From assembly GCA_018241405.1 (NCBI GenBank), contig JAFEDY010000007.1, forward strand, positions 17,738-81,737: 64,000 nucleotides of DNA, given 5' to 3'. The DNA is from Pseudomonadota bacterium. Lineage in GTDB: Bacteria; Pseudomonadota; Gammaproteobacteria; Burkholderiales; Burkholderiaceae_C. The notes beneath the pieces are model-generated. The model did no database searches. It was not told where the DNA came from and saw only the letters and a program-made list of their open reading frames with translations. A program made the translations under genes and the position numbers. Below, in pieces: positions 10,300-19,425 of this stretch (position 1 is the stretch's first letter; every line of letters begins with the position of its first letter).

Positions 10300-12594
10300 T
10301 CAAGATTGCAATGCCGCCAGATCCCGCGCCCATTGCGCACGCCGGGCCTGGCGCGTGGCGTGCAGGTCGGCGGGTTTGTGAATGACGAGCTTGTAGGGCC
10401 GACCCTGGCGCAGGGTTTCGCAGCGCAGGGGGGCGGCGGCGTCCTTGAGTTGTTGCTCCACATGGCTGCGCAGGCCCTCCGCCATGGCCAGGGTCAATGG
10501 CGCGCCGTCGCTGCCCTGGGCCCAGGCGATGACCTTGCTGCAATCGCCGCAGCGGCACTGCCATTCGATGCCGTCCAGGCGGTGGTTGTGCGCGGGCAGT
10601 TCGGGCGTTTTCAGGGCGTCCTGCAGCGCCACCACCACGGCCCCGCGCAGGGCGTCCAGCGCGTTGTGCCGGCCTATGGTGGTTGGCAAGTTTTGTAGCA
10701 GCTCAGGCAGATCCAGCAAGGGGTAGAGCGATGGTTTTACGTGCATGTCGTCGGCCCAGCGCTGCAGCGCGCGCGCCTGCTGCGGGGCATCCAGGTATTG
10801 CAGCGCGGCGGCAAACTGGGCCGCCTGCTGCAGGCGCCGGGCCTGCAGTTCGTGCCGGCGTGCGGGCTTGACGCTGACCTGGCCCGCATTCCAGGCCTGC
10901 CAAATGGCCTCGCAGCCTTGCAGCAGAGGCGCGATCGCCGCGGGCGGACAGGCGGCGACGAAGGCGTCCAGATCCTGCGGCCAGGGCGGCGCGTCCATGC
11001 CGGCCCAACGCCATTCCTGGCCCGGCCCCAGCACCGGTTGCGTCCAGGCGTCGAACAGCGACTGCAGCCAGGGCGCGCCGCGCTGCTCGGCCAGCAGGGC
11101 GAGCGTGGGGCCGTCCTGCGCCGTGAATTGCGTCCAGTCGAAGGGCCGGCACAGCTCCAGCGCCCGCTCGGCGTCGGGCAGCGCGGCAGCCAGCTCGGCA
11201 TAGGCGGCCAGGTGGCGGCGCGCATCCTGGCCCCGCGCATGTTGCTGCAGCTCACGCCAGCCGCCCCGCAGGCGCTCGGCCAGCGCGGCGGGCTGGCCGC
11301 TGCGCGCCAGGGCCACGGCGTCGTGCAGCGCGGCGTCGAACTCGGTGGTGAAACGGCTGGCCTCCTGCGCCTGCGGGGTCTGCAGCACCAGGGCGGCGCG
11401 GTGGTACCAGTAGTCCAGCGTCTCGCCGTAGTTGCCCATGTAGCCTTCGTACTCCTCGCCCACGAGGTAGTCCTCGCCGGTGTCGAAGAAGCTCTCGGCC
11501 GCGTCGGGCCTCACGCGCAGGGCCGCGCGCTGCAGCACCCGGCCGCGCGCATCGACCCAGAAGTCGAGCAGCATGTCGTCGTCGATGAGCTCGTCGGGTT
11601 CGGCTCCTTCGCCGTAGTCATCGTCATCATCATCATCGTCGTAGCTCCGGTAGCGCCCGCGCCGGCTGTCAGGGGCAATGGCCGTCCAGCTTTCGTGGAT
11701 CTCGGCCAGCGCCAGGTGCGCCACCAGGCCCAGCTCGGCCGCGGCGGCGACCAGGGCCTGCACATGGGCGCGGTCGTCGCCCTTGAGCAGGTTCCAGCGC
11801 AGGCCATGCTGGCTGTATTCGTGCTCCAGCAGGAAGACCCAGGGCGCGGTGCTGGGCTCGCCCCCTGGCATCAACTGATCGCGCAGCGCCTGCAGCAATG
11901 CCGGGCTGGGCGCGGGCCCGCGCGGCAGGGGCTCGGCGGGCACGACCAGGTCGAAGCTCAGCACCACACGCCAGCCTTCCTCCACCGGCAGCACCTCGTG
12001 GCGGCAGTCGGCGTAGAAGGCGCACCAGCGCAGGGCCGGGGCCTGCAGGTGCTGCGAGGCAAACAGCGTCCTGTCGGCCCCATGCTGCACCGCCAGCGTG
12101 CCGCCGAGATGCGCCGATGGCCACACCAGCACCAGCGTGCCCACCATGCCGGGGTGCTTTTCCGTGTCCTGGTGCGGCTTGAAGAACTGGCCCGGGCCGT
12201 AGACCAGCAGGTCGTGCAGGCGCAGCTCCAGCGCCGCCTGGCCCAGCGCCTGGGCCACCTCGGCCTGCAACGCGGCGAGCGCACCTTCGGCCCAGTGCAG
12301 GGTGATGTCGGCGGCGGTAATGCGGCCCGTGTCGCGCACGCGCTTGTCGAGCACGGTGGCTTCGCGGTGACCAAAGGGCGCGGGGCTGCTGGCCGCCTGC
12401 AGCGCCTCGGCCTGGGCAGCGCCCAGGGGCCGCGCCAGCGCGCCGCAGGCGGTCACTTCGACGCCCAGCGCATCCAGTGGCAGCTGGCCCTGGGCGCAGA
12501 AGCCAGCGCGGCTGTACCCACCCGCGGGCTGGGCATGAGGGCCGCGCTGCAGGGCTTGCAGGATGGGCGAGAGCGTGGCGTCGGCATCAGACAT
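10300..12594 (-). CDS. 2-oxoglutarate/Fe(II) oxygenase domain protein, large
   Basis: This 764-residue protein has a prolyl-hydroxylase-like 2OG-Fe(II) oxygenase domain in its first 220 residues. The iron ligands are readable as His141-Gln-Asp143 in FFKPHQDTEKHPG and the distal His199 in CRHEVLPVEEGWR, with Arg209 placed to hold 2-oxoglutarate. A run of eight aspartates (Asp319-326, codons GAC/GAT) interrupts an acidic linker. The 400-residue C-terminal half is helical and Gln/Ala-rich without a recognised domain, apart from WQCRCGDC near 665. The substrate is unknown. It starts 104 bp from the divergent GNAT gene. Confidence 0.72.
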   Translation of the reverse strand: MSDADATLSPILQALQRGPHAQPAGGYSRAGFCAQGQLPLDALGVEVTACGALARPLGAAQAEALQAASSPAPFGHREATVLDKRVRDTGRITAADITLHWAEGALAALQAEVAQALGQAALELRLHDLLVYGPGQFFKPHQDTEKHPGMVGTLVLVWPSAHLGGTLAVQHGADRTLFASQHLQAPALRWCAFYADCRHEVLPVEEGWRVVLSFDLVVPAEPLPRGPAPSPALLQALRDQLMPGGEPSTAPWVFLLEHEYSQHGLRWNLLKGDDRAHVQALVAAAAELGLVAHLALAEIHESWTAIAPDSRRGRYRSYDDDDDDDDYGEGAEPDELIDDDMLLDFWVDARGRVLQRAALRVRPDAAESFFDTGEDYLVGEEYEGYMGNYGETLDYWYHRAALVLQTPQAQEASRFTTEFDAALHDAVALARSGQPAALAERLRGGWRELQQHARGQDARRHLAAYAELAAALPDAERALELCRPFDWTQFTAQDGPTLALLAEQRGAPWLQSLFDAWTQPVLGPGQEWRWAGMDAPPWPQDLDAFVAACPPAAIAPLLQGCEAIWQAWNAGQVSVKPARRHELQARRLQQAAQFAAALQYLDAPQQARALQRWADDMHVKPSLYPLLDLPELLQNLPTTIGRHNALDALRGAVVVALQDALKTPELPAHNHRLDGIEWQCRCGDCSKVIAWAQGSDGAPLTLAMAEGLRSHVEQQLKDAAAPLRCETLRQGRPYKLVIHKPADLHATRQARRAQWARDLAALQS

Positions 12595-12697
12595 GGGGGG
12601 CAGAGGCGGTAAGGCGATGCCCTATTGCAGCAGATTTCCACCCGCAGCAGCGGGTTTGCACGCGGCGGCACAATGCGTGCCCCAATTCCTGATTTGT

Positions 12698-13180
12698 ATG
12701 ACCGAGCTCACCATCCGCCCCGCCACCGTCGAAGACACCGACACCATCCTGCACTTCGTGCGCGAGCTGGCGATCTATGAGAAGGCCGAGCACGAGGTGC
12801 TGGCCATGCCCGAGCATGTACGGCGCACGCTGTTTGGCGCCGACCCCAAGGTGTTCGGCCTGATCTGCGAGCAGGACGGCCATGCCCTGGGCTTTGCCGT
12901 GTATTTCTTCAACTACTCCACCTGGCAGGGGCGCCACGGCCTGTACCTGGAAGACCTGTATGTCTCGCCCGAGCAGCGCGGCAAGGGCGCGGGCATGGCG
13001 CTGCTGAAGCACCTGGCGCGCATCGCCGTCGATAAAGACTGCGGCCGCTTCGAGTGGAGCGTGCTGGACTGGAACGCGCCCTCGATCGCCTTCTACGACA
13101 GCGTGGGCGCCAAGCCGCAGAGCGAGTGGATTCGCTACCGCCTGACCGGCGCCGAGCTGCAGGCGCTGGCCGCGGCGTAA
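12698..13180 (+). CDS. GNAT-family N-acetyltransferase
   Basis: This 160-residue acetyltransferase has the GNAT acetyl-CoA pyrophosphate loop QRGKGAG at 93-99, after the LYLEDLYVSPE beta strand. Its overall pattern (IRPATVEDTDTILHF near the start, FEWSVLDWN late) resembles the spermidine/diamine acetyltransferase subgroup, but the substrate cannot be fixed. The start MTELTIRPA is chosen because family homology begins there; the frame is open upstream. The next gene begins 4 bp after its stop, suggesting co-transcription. Confidence 0.88.
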   Translation: MTELTIRPATVEDTDTILHFVRELAIYEKAEHEVLAMPEHVRRTLFGADPKVFGLICEQDGHALGFAVYFFNYSTWQGRHGLYLEDLYVSPEQRGKGAGMALLKHLARIAVDKDCGRFEWSVLDWNAPSIAFYDSVGAKPQSEWIRYRLTGAELQALAAA

Positions 13181-13184
13181 ACAT

Positions 13185-13598
13185 ATGCGATCGCCCATCG
13201 CCATCGTCGATGTAGACCGCCCCGACAGCTGGACGCGCTACCGCGCCGGCCTGTGCGCGGGCTGCGCGGCCAACTGCTGCACCATGCCGCTCGAAGTACA
13301 GCTGCCCGACCTGGTGCGCCTGGGCTTGGTCGATGCCTTCGAGGCCGAGTACGAGGAGTCCCGCGTGATCGCCAAGCGGCTGCAGAAGGCGCGGCTGATC
13401 GACCACTTCAACCACAAGAACACGCTGTTCACCCTGGCAAGGCGGGCCAGTGGCGACTGCAGCTTTCTCCACCCCACCACGCGCCAATGCACGGTGTACG
13501 AGCAGCGCCCCGACACCTGCCGCCTGCACCCGCAGAAGAAAAGCCCCAGGCCGGGGTATTGCGCCTATGGCGCCAAGGCACCACCGCGGCGCGATTGA
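13185..13598 (+). CDS. YkgJ-family cysteine cluster protein
   Basis: This 137-residue protein belongs to the YkgJ/CxxCxxxCC family, predicted to bind zinc or an iron-sulfur cluster. The cysteines are Cys24, Cys27, Cys31 and Cys32 in GLCAGCAANCC. Further cysteines sit in GDCSFL, RQCTVYEQRPDTCRLHP and GYCAYG. The RPDTCRxxP element is typical of the family. The biochemical role is unknown. It follows the GNAT gene with a 4-bp gap. Confidence 0.85.
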   Translation: MRSPIAIVDVDRPDSWTRYRAGLCAGCAANCCTMPLEVQLPDLVRLGLVDAFEAEYEESRVIAKRLQKARLIDHFNHKNTLFTLARRASGDCSFLHPTTRQCTVYEQRPDTCRLHPQKKSPRPGYCAYGAKAPPRRD

Positions 13599-13630
13599 AA
13601 ACAAGCGCACGCGTCGGCATGCCCACCGGA

Positions 13631-14824
13631 CTATTCTGACAATGACGCCTGCTTAATCACTCCCCGCTCCAGCAAGAGAGTGATTTGCTCATGTGACAGG
13701 CCAGCCTCACCCAGAATCTGCAGGGTGTTCTGGCCAATCTCCTGCGGCGGCAGTCGATAGCTGGCCGGCGTGCGGCTGAGCTTGATCGGCGAGGCTACGG
13801 AGCGGAAACCCTCCACCTCGGCCACCATGCCGCGGTGCGCCGTGTGCGGGTGGTTGAGCGCCTCGACCACGTTCTGGATCACGCCACAGGGCACGCCCAC
13901 CGACACCAACTTCTGGAACAGCGCCTGCGCATCGAAGCCGCTGAAGGCGCGTTGCAGATCCTGCTTGAGTTCGAAGCGGTGCACCGCACGCTGGGCATTG
14001 GTGACATAGCGCTCATCCTCGGCCAGCCGCGCATGGCCCACGGCCTGGCACAGGCGCTGGAATTGGCCGTTGTTGCCCACGGCCAGATAAATGGGTTCGG
14101 TGGCGGTGGCGTAGGTGTCGTAGGGCGCGATATTGGGATGGCCGTTGCCCGAGCGCTGCGGCGCGCGCCCGGTGAACAAGGTGTTGATGGAGTGCGGATA
14201 CAACGAAAAGATCGCGTTATCGAACAGCGCCGACTCCACCGACTGGCCCCGGCCGCTGCGCTCGCGCTCGTGCAGCGCCATCAGGATGCCAATGACGGCG
14301 TTGAGCCCCGTGGTCACGTCCACGATGGGCACGCCCATGCGCGTGGCCACGCCGTCGGGATCGCCGTTGATGCTCATGAGCCCGCTAATCGCCTGCACCG
14401 CGGCGTCGTAGCCCGGCAGCCCGCCCAACGGGCCGCTGGCGCCGAAGCCGGTCACGCGGCAGTGGATCAGGCGTGGGAAGCGCTCGCGCAGCAACTCGTC
14501 GTAGCCCATGCCCCAGCGCTCCAGCGTGCCGACCTTGAAGTTCTCGATCAGCACGTCGGCGTCCTGCAGCAGGCGCAGCACCACGTCGCGCCCCTCGGGC
14601 TCGGACAGATCCACGCACACGGTGCGCTTGTTGCGGTTGATGCCGGCGAAGTACGAGGCCATGCCGGCATCGTTGAACGGAGGCCCCCAGGTGCGGGTTT
14701 CGTCGCCCGCGGGGCCTTCGACCTTGACGACATCCGCCCCATGGTCGCCCAGGATCTGCGCGCACAGCGGCCCGCCCAGCACGCGCGACAGATCCACCAC
14801 CTTCAAACCATCCAATGACGCCAT
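13631..14824 (-). CDS. CaiB/BaiF family III CoA-transferase
   Basis: This 397-residue enzyme belongs to family III CoA transferases, which move CoA between carboxylic acids through an aspartyl-CoA thioester. Motifs include the N-terminal VVDLSRVLGGPLCAQILGD and MGVPIVDVTTG with the expected catalytic Asp169. A strong AGGAGG precedes the ATG. It lies 9 bp after the enoyl-CoA hydratase gene on the same strand. In this context it may load CoA onto the acid that enters the branched acyl-CoA route to its right. The substrate is inferred only from neighbours. Confidence 0.88.
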   Translation of the reverse strand: MASLDGLKVVDLSRVLGGPLCAQILGDHGADVVKVEGPAGDETRTWGPPFNDAGMASYFAGINRNKRTVCVDLSEPEGRDVVLRLLQDADVLIENFKVGTLERWGMGYDELLRERFPRLIHCRVTGFGASGPLGGLPGYDAAVQAISGLMSINGDPDGVATRMGVPIVDVTTGLNAVIGILMALHERERSGRGQSVESALFDNAIFSLYPHSINTLFTGRAPQRSGNGHPNIAPYDTYATATEPIYLAVGNNGQFQRLCQAVGHARLAEDERYVTNAQRAVHRFELKQDLQRAFSGFDAQALFQKLVSVGVPCGVIQNVVEALNHPHTAHRGMVAEVEGFRSVASPIKLSRTPASYRLPPQEIGQNTLQILGEAGLSHEQITLLLERGVIKQASLSE

Positions 14825-14833
14825 GACGGCCTC

Positions 14834-15691
14834 CTATGCAAGATCCAATGCCGACAGATCGCCGGCCGCATTCCAATGCGCTGGCCGCTTTTCCTTGGCG
14901 GCGCTCACGCCCTCCATCGCCTCCGAGCGCATCTGCCGGGCGAACAGCTCCGCGGCCTCGTCCAGGTAGCCCTGCAGCGCGCCGCTCGCCTGCAGCGGCG
15001 CCACGGGCAGCCGGCCCAGCATGCGCTTGGTACAGGCCGAGGCCTGGGGCGCGGTGGCGACGATGGACTCCAGCACCTGCCGCGTGAGCTCTCCCAGCAC
15101 CTGGTGCGATGGCGCCACATAGTCCAGCAGGCCGATGCGGTAGGCCTCGACCGCGTCGATGCGCCGCCCGGTCAGCACCAGCCGCCGGGCCGCGGGCAGG
15201 CCCAGGCGCGCCACGACGAACGGCAGGATCTGCCCCGGCACCAGGCCGATCGCGGCCTCGGGAAAACCGAACCTGGCCTCGGGCGAACCGATGGCGATGT
15301 CCACCGCGCAGGCCAGGCCCGCGCCGCCGCCCATGGCCGCGCCCTGGATGCAGGCCACGGTCACCTGCGGCACGTTCACCAGCTGGGTCAGGAACTCGCC
15401 GTAGCGGCGGTTGCCGGCGGCGATGGGATCGCGCCCGTCGGGCCCCGCCGCCGCGGCCAGCCTGTCGCCCAGGTTGCCCAGGTTGCCCCCGGCGCTGAAC
15501 GCCGGGCCTGCGGCCGTCAGCAGGATGATGCGCACCCCGTCTTGGCCAGATGCCTCGCCCACCGCCGCGGACAATGCCTGCACCATCTCCGCCCCCAGGG
15601 GGTTGCGGGCATCGCCACGGTTGAGATGGATGCGAGCCACCGGCCCCACGCGGGACGTGCGCACCCAGGCGTCGCTGTCTTTTGCTTGCAT
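14834..15691 (-). CDS. Enoyl-CoA hydratase/isomerase family protein (AtuE-like candidate)
   Basis: This 285-residue crotonase-fold protein shows both oxyanion-hole segments, AFSAGGNLGNL and QGAAMGGGAGLACAVDIAIG. It is divergent from a LysR regulator with a 40-bp gap and is co-directional with the CoA transferase. Next to geranyl-CoA-carboxylase-like genes, the natural candidate role is hydration of an isohexenylglutaconyl- or 3-methylglutaconyl-type CoA ester, as by AtuE. That is inference from context; sequence alone supports only the crotonase superfamily. Confidence 0.82.
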   Translation of the reverse strand: MQAKDSDAWVRTSRVGPVARIHLNRGDARNPLGAEMVQALSAAVGEASGQDGVRIILLTAAGPAFSAGGNLGNLGDRLAAAAGPDGRDPIAAGNRRYGEFLTQLVNVPQVTVACIQGAAMGGGAGLACAVDIAIGSPEARFGFPEAAIGLVPGQILPFVVARLGLPAARRLVLTGRRIDAVEAYRIGLLDYVAPSHQVLGELTRQVLESIVATAPQASACTKRMLGRLPVAPLQASGALQGYLDEAAELFARQMRSEAMEGVSAAKEKRPAHWNAAGDLSALDLA

Positions 15692-15731
15692 CGAAAACCT
15701 CTTTCCAAAGAGCTACCTACAATCGCCGCGC

Positions 15732-16586
15732 ATGAGCAAGGGCATGCGCAACCTCGATATCGGCCTGCTGCGTACCTTCGTGGCGGTGGCGGAGCGCGAG
15801 ACATTCACCCACGCCGCCGAAAAGGTCTACCGCACGCAGGCGGCCGTGTCCCAGCAGATGCAGAAACTCGAATCCGTTCTGGGCTGCGCGCTGTTCGAGC
15901 GCGTGGGCCGGCGCAAGAAGCTGACGGTGGAAGGCGTGCGGCTGCTGGAATACGCGCGCCGCATGGTTGGCCTTAACGACGAGGCCTACCGCGTCATCAC
16001 CCAGCAGGCGGCCACCCAGCCCGTGAAGATTGGCGCCTGCGCCGACGCCGTGGACACCCTGCTGCCCGCCTACCTGGAGATCTGCGCGCAGAACTTTCCC
16101 ACCCTGAGCATCGACATCCAGGTCGGCCGCAGCCGCTGGCTGGCGTCGGCGCTGCGCAAGGGCGACATCGACCTGATGCTGGACATCACCCCGCACCCCG
16201 AGTTCGCGCACACGGTGCTGCGCACCTCGCCCGTGGCCTGGATCGCTGGTGCGCGCTACCACCCGCGGGCCAGCGCCTCGGTGCCGCTGATCCTGATGGA
16301 GGCGGCCTGCCCTTTTCGCAGCAGCATGGTGCAGGCGCTGACCGAGGCCGACATTCCCTGGCACGCGGCCTTCGAGACATCGACCCTGGCCGGCGTGCGC
16401 GCCGCGCTGCGCGCCGGGCTGGGCGTCACGGCGCGGACCGTGGAAATGCTGGCGCCCGACCTGCGCGTGCTCGACCCGCAGGCCCGCCTGCTGGCGCTGC
16501 CGCCGATCAGCTTCTGCCTGTACTGGCGCGCCGACGCCAGCCACGAAAGCGCAATGAAGGTTCGCCATCTCATCGCACCCGATTAG
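15732..16586 (+). CDS. LysR-family transcriptional regulator
   Basis: This 284-residue LysR regulator has its winged HTH at about residues 7-66 (ETFTHAAEKVYRTQAAVSQQ) and a C-terminal effector-binding domain. It is transcribed away from the enoyl-CoA hydratase and CoA transferase genes across a 40-bp gap, the classical layout for a LysR controlling a divergent operon. It converges on the Bug gene with a 4-bp overlap. It probably senses an intermediate of the cluster. The described Atu clusters use a TetR-type AtuR instead. Confidence 0.9.
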   Translation: MSKGMRNLDIGLLRTFVAVAERETFTHAAEKVYRTQAAVSQQMQKLESVLGCALFERVGRRKKLTVEGVRLLEYARRMVGLNDEAYRVITQQAATQPVKIGACADAVDTLLPAYLEICAQNFPTLSIDIQVGRSRWLASALRKGDIDLMLDITPHPEFAHTVLRTSPVAWIAGARYHPRASASVPLILMEAACPFRSSMVQALTEADIPWHAAFETSTLAGVRAALRAGLGVTARTVEMLAPDLRVLDPQARLLALPPISFCLYWRADASHESAMKVRHLIAPD

Positions 16587-17605
16587 GGTTGCTGCATCCC
16601 GGCTTCGATGATGATCCGGCCCCAGTCCCTGGTGTCGCGTGCCTGCAGCTGCAGCAGGTGCTCGGGGGAGACCGGCGTGGGCACCAGGCCTTTCTTGACG
16701 AGGAAGTCCTGCCCCGCGGGCGACCCCAGCGCCTCGCCCACCCAGCGCGACAGCGCGGCCGACACCGGCTGCGGCGTGGTGGCCCTGGCGCTCCAGATCG
16801 CGATCCAGGAGCTGACGTCGAAGCCCGGATAGCCCAGCTCGGCCACGGTGGGCACGTCCGGCAGGCTGGCGATGCGCTCGCTGCTCGACAGCGCCAGCGC
16901 CCGCACCGTGCCGGCCTTGATCTGCGGCAGCGCCGTCAGCATGTCGCAGAAGTAGTAGTCGAACTGGCCGCCGATCAGGTCCGTCATGGCCTGGGCGCTG
17001 CTCTTGTAGGGCACGTTCACCGCATTGATCTTGGTGAGCTGCTTGAAACGCTCGCCCGCGATGCGCCCGCCCACGTTGGCGCTGGCGAACGACAGGGTCT
17101 GCCCGTCCTTGCGGGCCCAGGCCAGAAAGTCCGTGACCGTGGCCTGCGCAATGCGCTTGGGGTTGACCAGCATCGCGTACGGCGTATTGGCCATAGTGGC
17201 CAGCGGCGTGAAGTCCTTGTCCGGGTCGTAGGCCAGCTTCTTGTAAATCGTGGCGTTGGCCGCATGGGTGGACGAGCCCGACACCAGCAAGTTGTAGGCA
17301 TCGGTCGGCGCGCGCACCACGGCCTCGGCCGCGATGTTGCCGTCCGCCCCGGGGCGGTTCTCCACGATCACCGGCTTGCCGCCCCGCTGGGCGATGGCCT
17401 CGCCCACGTAGCGCGTAATGGCGTCCGAGGCGCCGCCCGCCCCATAGGCGACGATGATACGCACCTGCTTGTCGAGCTTGAAGTCGGTGGCGCCCACGCC
17501 CTGGGCCAGGGCGGGCAGGCCCGCCGCCATGCCCAACCCCATGGCGCCCGCGCTGCGCAGCAGTTCGCGGCGTGACAACCGGAACTCGTGATTCAGTATC
17601 TGCAT
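16583..17605 (-). CDS. Bug/TctC-family solute-binding protein, Tat-type signal
   Basis: This 340-residue protein belongs to the Bug (TTT, tripartite tricarboxylate transporter) periplasmic binding-protein family. The signal peptide carries a twin-arginine-like SRRELLRSAG at 11-20, with cleavage near ALA-Q at about 34. The mature part has the Bug hallmarks VRIIVAYGAGGASDAITRYV and VIVENRPGADGNIAAE. The start at MQILNHEF has GGAGACAGACC in front. No TctA or TctB membrane subunits are nearby. It lies 35 bp after atuA on the same strand and probably binds the carboxylate degraded by this cluster. Confidence 0.9.
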   Translation of the reverse strand: MQILNHEFRLSRRELLRSAGAMGLGMAAGLPALAQGVGATDFKLDKQVRIIVAYGAGGASDAITRYVGEAIAQRGGKPVIVENRPGADGNIAAEAVVRAPTDAYNLLVSGSSTHAANATIYKKLAYDPDKDFTPLATMANTPYAMLVNPKRIAQATVTDFLAWARKDGQTLSFASANVGGRIAGERFKQLTKINAVNVPYKSSAQAMTDLIGGQFDYYFCDMLTALPQIKAGTVRALALSSSERIASLPDVPTVAELGYPGFDVSSWIAIWSARATTPQPVSAALSRWVGEALGSPAGQDFLVKKGLVPTPVSPEHLLQLQARDTRDWGRIIIEAGMQQP

Positions 17606-17640
17606 GGTCTGTCTCCTTGGTATCGCTATGGAAAGAACAC

Positions 17641-19425
17641 TCACCTGGGAATCAGGTCTTCGGGGCAATCGATCTCCATGTCCAGCAACATCTGCGCGTA
17701 GCACTTGCCCAGCGGATCCGAGCGCAGGCTGCACGATCCGCCGCCGCCCAGCGCGCGGCGCAGCACGAAGTTGAAGGCGCCCAGGCCCGGCAGCTCATAG
17801 CGCTGCACCGGCCCCTGTACGAGGTGGGCGAAGTACTGCAGCACCCGCTCGGCGGTGAGCTGCTCGCGCAGCACCGGCAGCCATTGCGGCGCGCGGGCCA
17901 CCAGGCCGATGTTGGCGTCGTCGCCCTTGTCGCCGCTGCGGCCATGGGCGATGCAGCCCAGCGCGATGCGCACCGTGGGGCCGGTGGCAGCGGCGACCGT
18001 GGCCGTGGGCGCGGGCGGGTTGGGCACGACCGGCGCCGCCGCGGCATCGATCACCTCGACCACCACCGGCGCCTCGTCCGGCGCGGCCTGCACCCGCACC
18101 GCGACCGCCGCCTTGGGCAGCAGAAAGGACGCGGTGCGGATGATGCTCTGCACGTCGGAGCGGCCGCCGAAATGGCTGCGCGTCCCCGGCCCCATCGAAG
18201 TGCCGGCGGACGAGGCTTCCTTCTGCAGGAAGGCCAGCGCGCGCTTGTCCCGGTGCTGGGCGGCGATGCGCAGCACGATCTCGCGGCTCTCGGCCACGCG
18301 GCGATGCGGGCCGTACATGGACTCGGCGCCCAGCAGCTCGACCAGGGTGTCCTCATAGTCGGCAAAGCCCGCCGCCTGCATCTGCCGGCGGGTGCGCGCC
18401 AACAGCGCGTCGGCCGTGCGCTGCGCCTTGGCCAGCGCACGCTGGCCGCGGATGGCCATCATGATGGCGATCTGCCAGCCCTGCTGGTAGGTGGCCGTCA
18501 CCTTGTAGCGGCCGCCAGGTGCACGGCCGCGCGCGCCCTGCACCCGCACGCGCCCACCCTCCAGGTCGGTGATCTCCACCTGCGTGAAGTCGCAGACCAC
18601 GTCGGGCAGCTCGTAGGCCGCAGGGTCGCCTATCTCGTACAGCAGCTGCTCGCCCACCGTCTGCCGCGTGACCAGGCCGCCCGCGCCCTCGGGCTGCGAC
18701 AGTTCGAAGCCGCCGTCGGCCTGCAGCCGCACCAGCGGGTAGCCGATGTCGGCCCAGTCGGGCACCTGCTCCCAGTCGGTGAACAGGCCACCGGTGGCCT
18801 GCGCGCCGCATTCCACCAGATGGCCGGCGAGGCTGGCCTGCGCGAGCCGGTCGTAGTCCGTCAGATGCCAGCCGAACTCGTGGATGGCGATGCCCAGCAG
18901 CGTGGCGCTGTCCACGCAGCGGCCGGTGACCACAATGTCAGCCCCCGCCGCCAGCGCCTGCGCGATGGGCGCGGCGCCCAGGTAGGCATTGGCCGACATC
19001 AGCGCGGGCAGGCCCTGCGTGGGCTCGCCGCCCCAGGGCTCGAATTGCGGCTGCAGCGCCAGCACGTCGTCACCGGTGACTATGACCACCTTCAGCTCGA
19101 CGCCCTGCTCGCGCGCCAGCGCCAGGATGGCGTCGCGGCAGCCCGCCGGGTTCAGGCCGCCGGCGTTGGAGACCAGGCGTATGCCCTTGGCTTTGATCTC
19201 GCGCAGGTGCGGGCCGACGGCGGCGGTGACGAAGTCGGTCGCATAACCCAGCTCCGGCGCGCGCAGCCGGGCGCGCTGCAGGATGGACATGGTGGTCTCG
19301 GCCAGGTAGTCGAACACCAGGTATTGCAGTCCCGGCTGGCGCAGCAGCTGTGGTACGGCGATCTGCGAGTCGCCCCAGAAGCCAGAGGCGCCACCAATCA
19401 ACACGGTTTTGGCCATCGCACTCAT
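17641..19425 (-). CDS. atuA: Acyclic terpene utilisation protein AtuA-like (DUF1446)
   Basis: This 594-residue protein matches the AtuA/DUF1446 family. It starts VLIGGASGFWGDS and has the family stretches VSNAGGLNPAGC and DIVVTGRCVDSA. After a Pro/Ala linker (about residues 455-475) comes a fused C-terminal domain (IALGCIAHGRSGDKGDDANI) found in longer family members. AtuA is required for citronellol/geraniol growth in Pseudomonas, though its reaction is unclear. The ATG overlaps the stop of the carboxylase alpha gene, so the two are coupled. The link to terpenes here is inferred from gene content. Confidence 0.85.
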   Translation of the reverse strand: MSAMAKTVLIGGASGFWGDSQIAVPQLLRQPGLQYLVFDYLAETTMSILQRARLRAPELGYATDFVTAAVGPHLREIKAKGIRLVSNAGGLNPAGCRDAILALAREQGVELKVVIVTGDDVLALQPQFEPWGGEPTQGLPALMSANAYLGAAPIAQALAAGADIVVTGRCVDSATLLGIAIHEFGWHLTDYDRLAQASLAGHLVECGAQATGGLFTDWEQVPDWADIGYPLVRLQADGGFELSQPEGAGGLVTRQTVGEQLLYEIGDPAAYELPDVVCDFTQVEITDLEGGRVRVQGARGRAPGGRYKVTATYQQGWQIAIMMAIRGQRALAKAQRTADALLARTRRQMQAAGFADYEDTLVELLGAESMYGPHRRVAESREIVLRIAAQHRDKRALAFLQKEASSAGTSMGPGTRSHFGGRSDVQSIIRTASFLLPKAAVAVRVQAAPDEAPVVVEVIDAAAAPVVPNPPAPTATVAAATGPTVRIALGCIAHGRSGDKGDDANIGLVARAPQWLPVLREQLTAERVLQYFAHLVQGPVQRYELPGLGAFNFVLRRALGGGGSCSLRSDPLGKCYAQMLLDMEIDCPEDLIPR

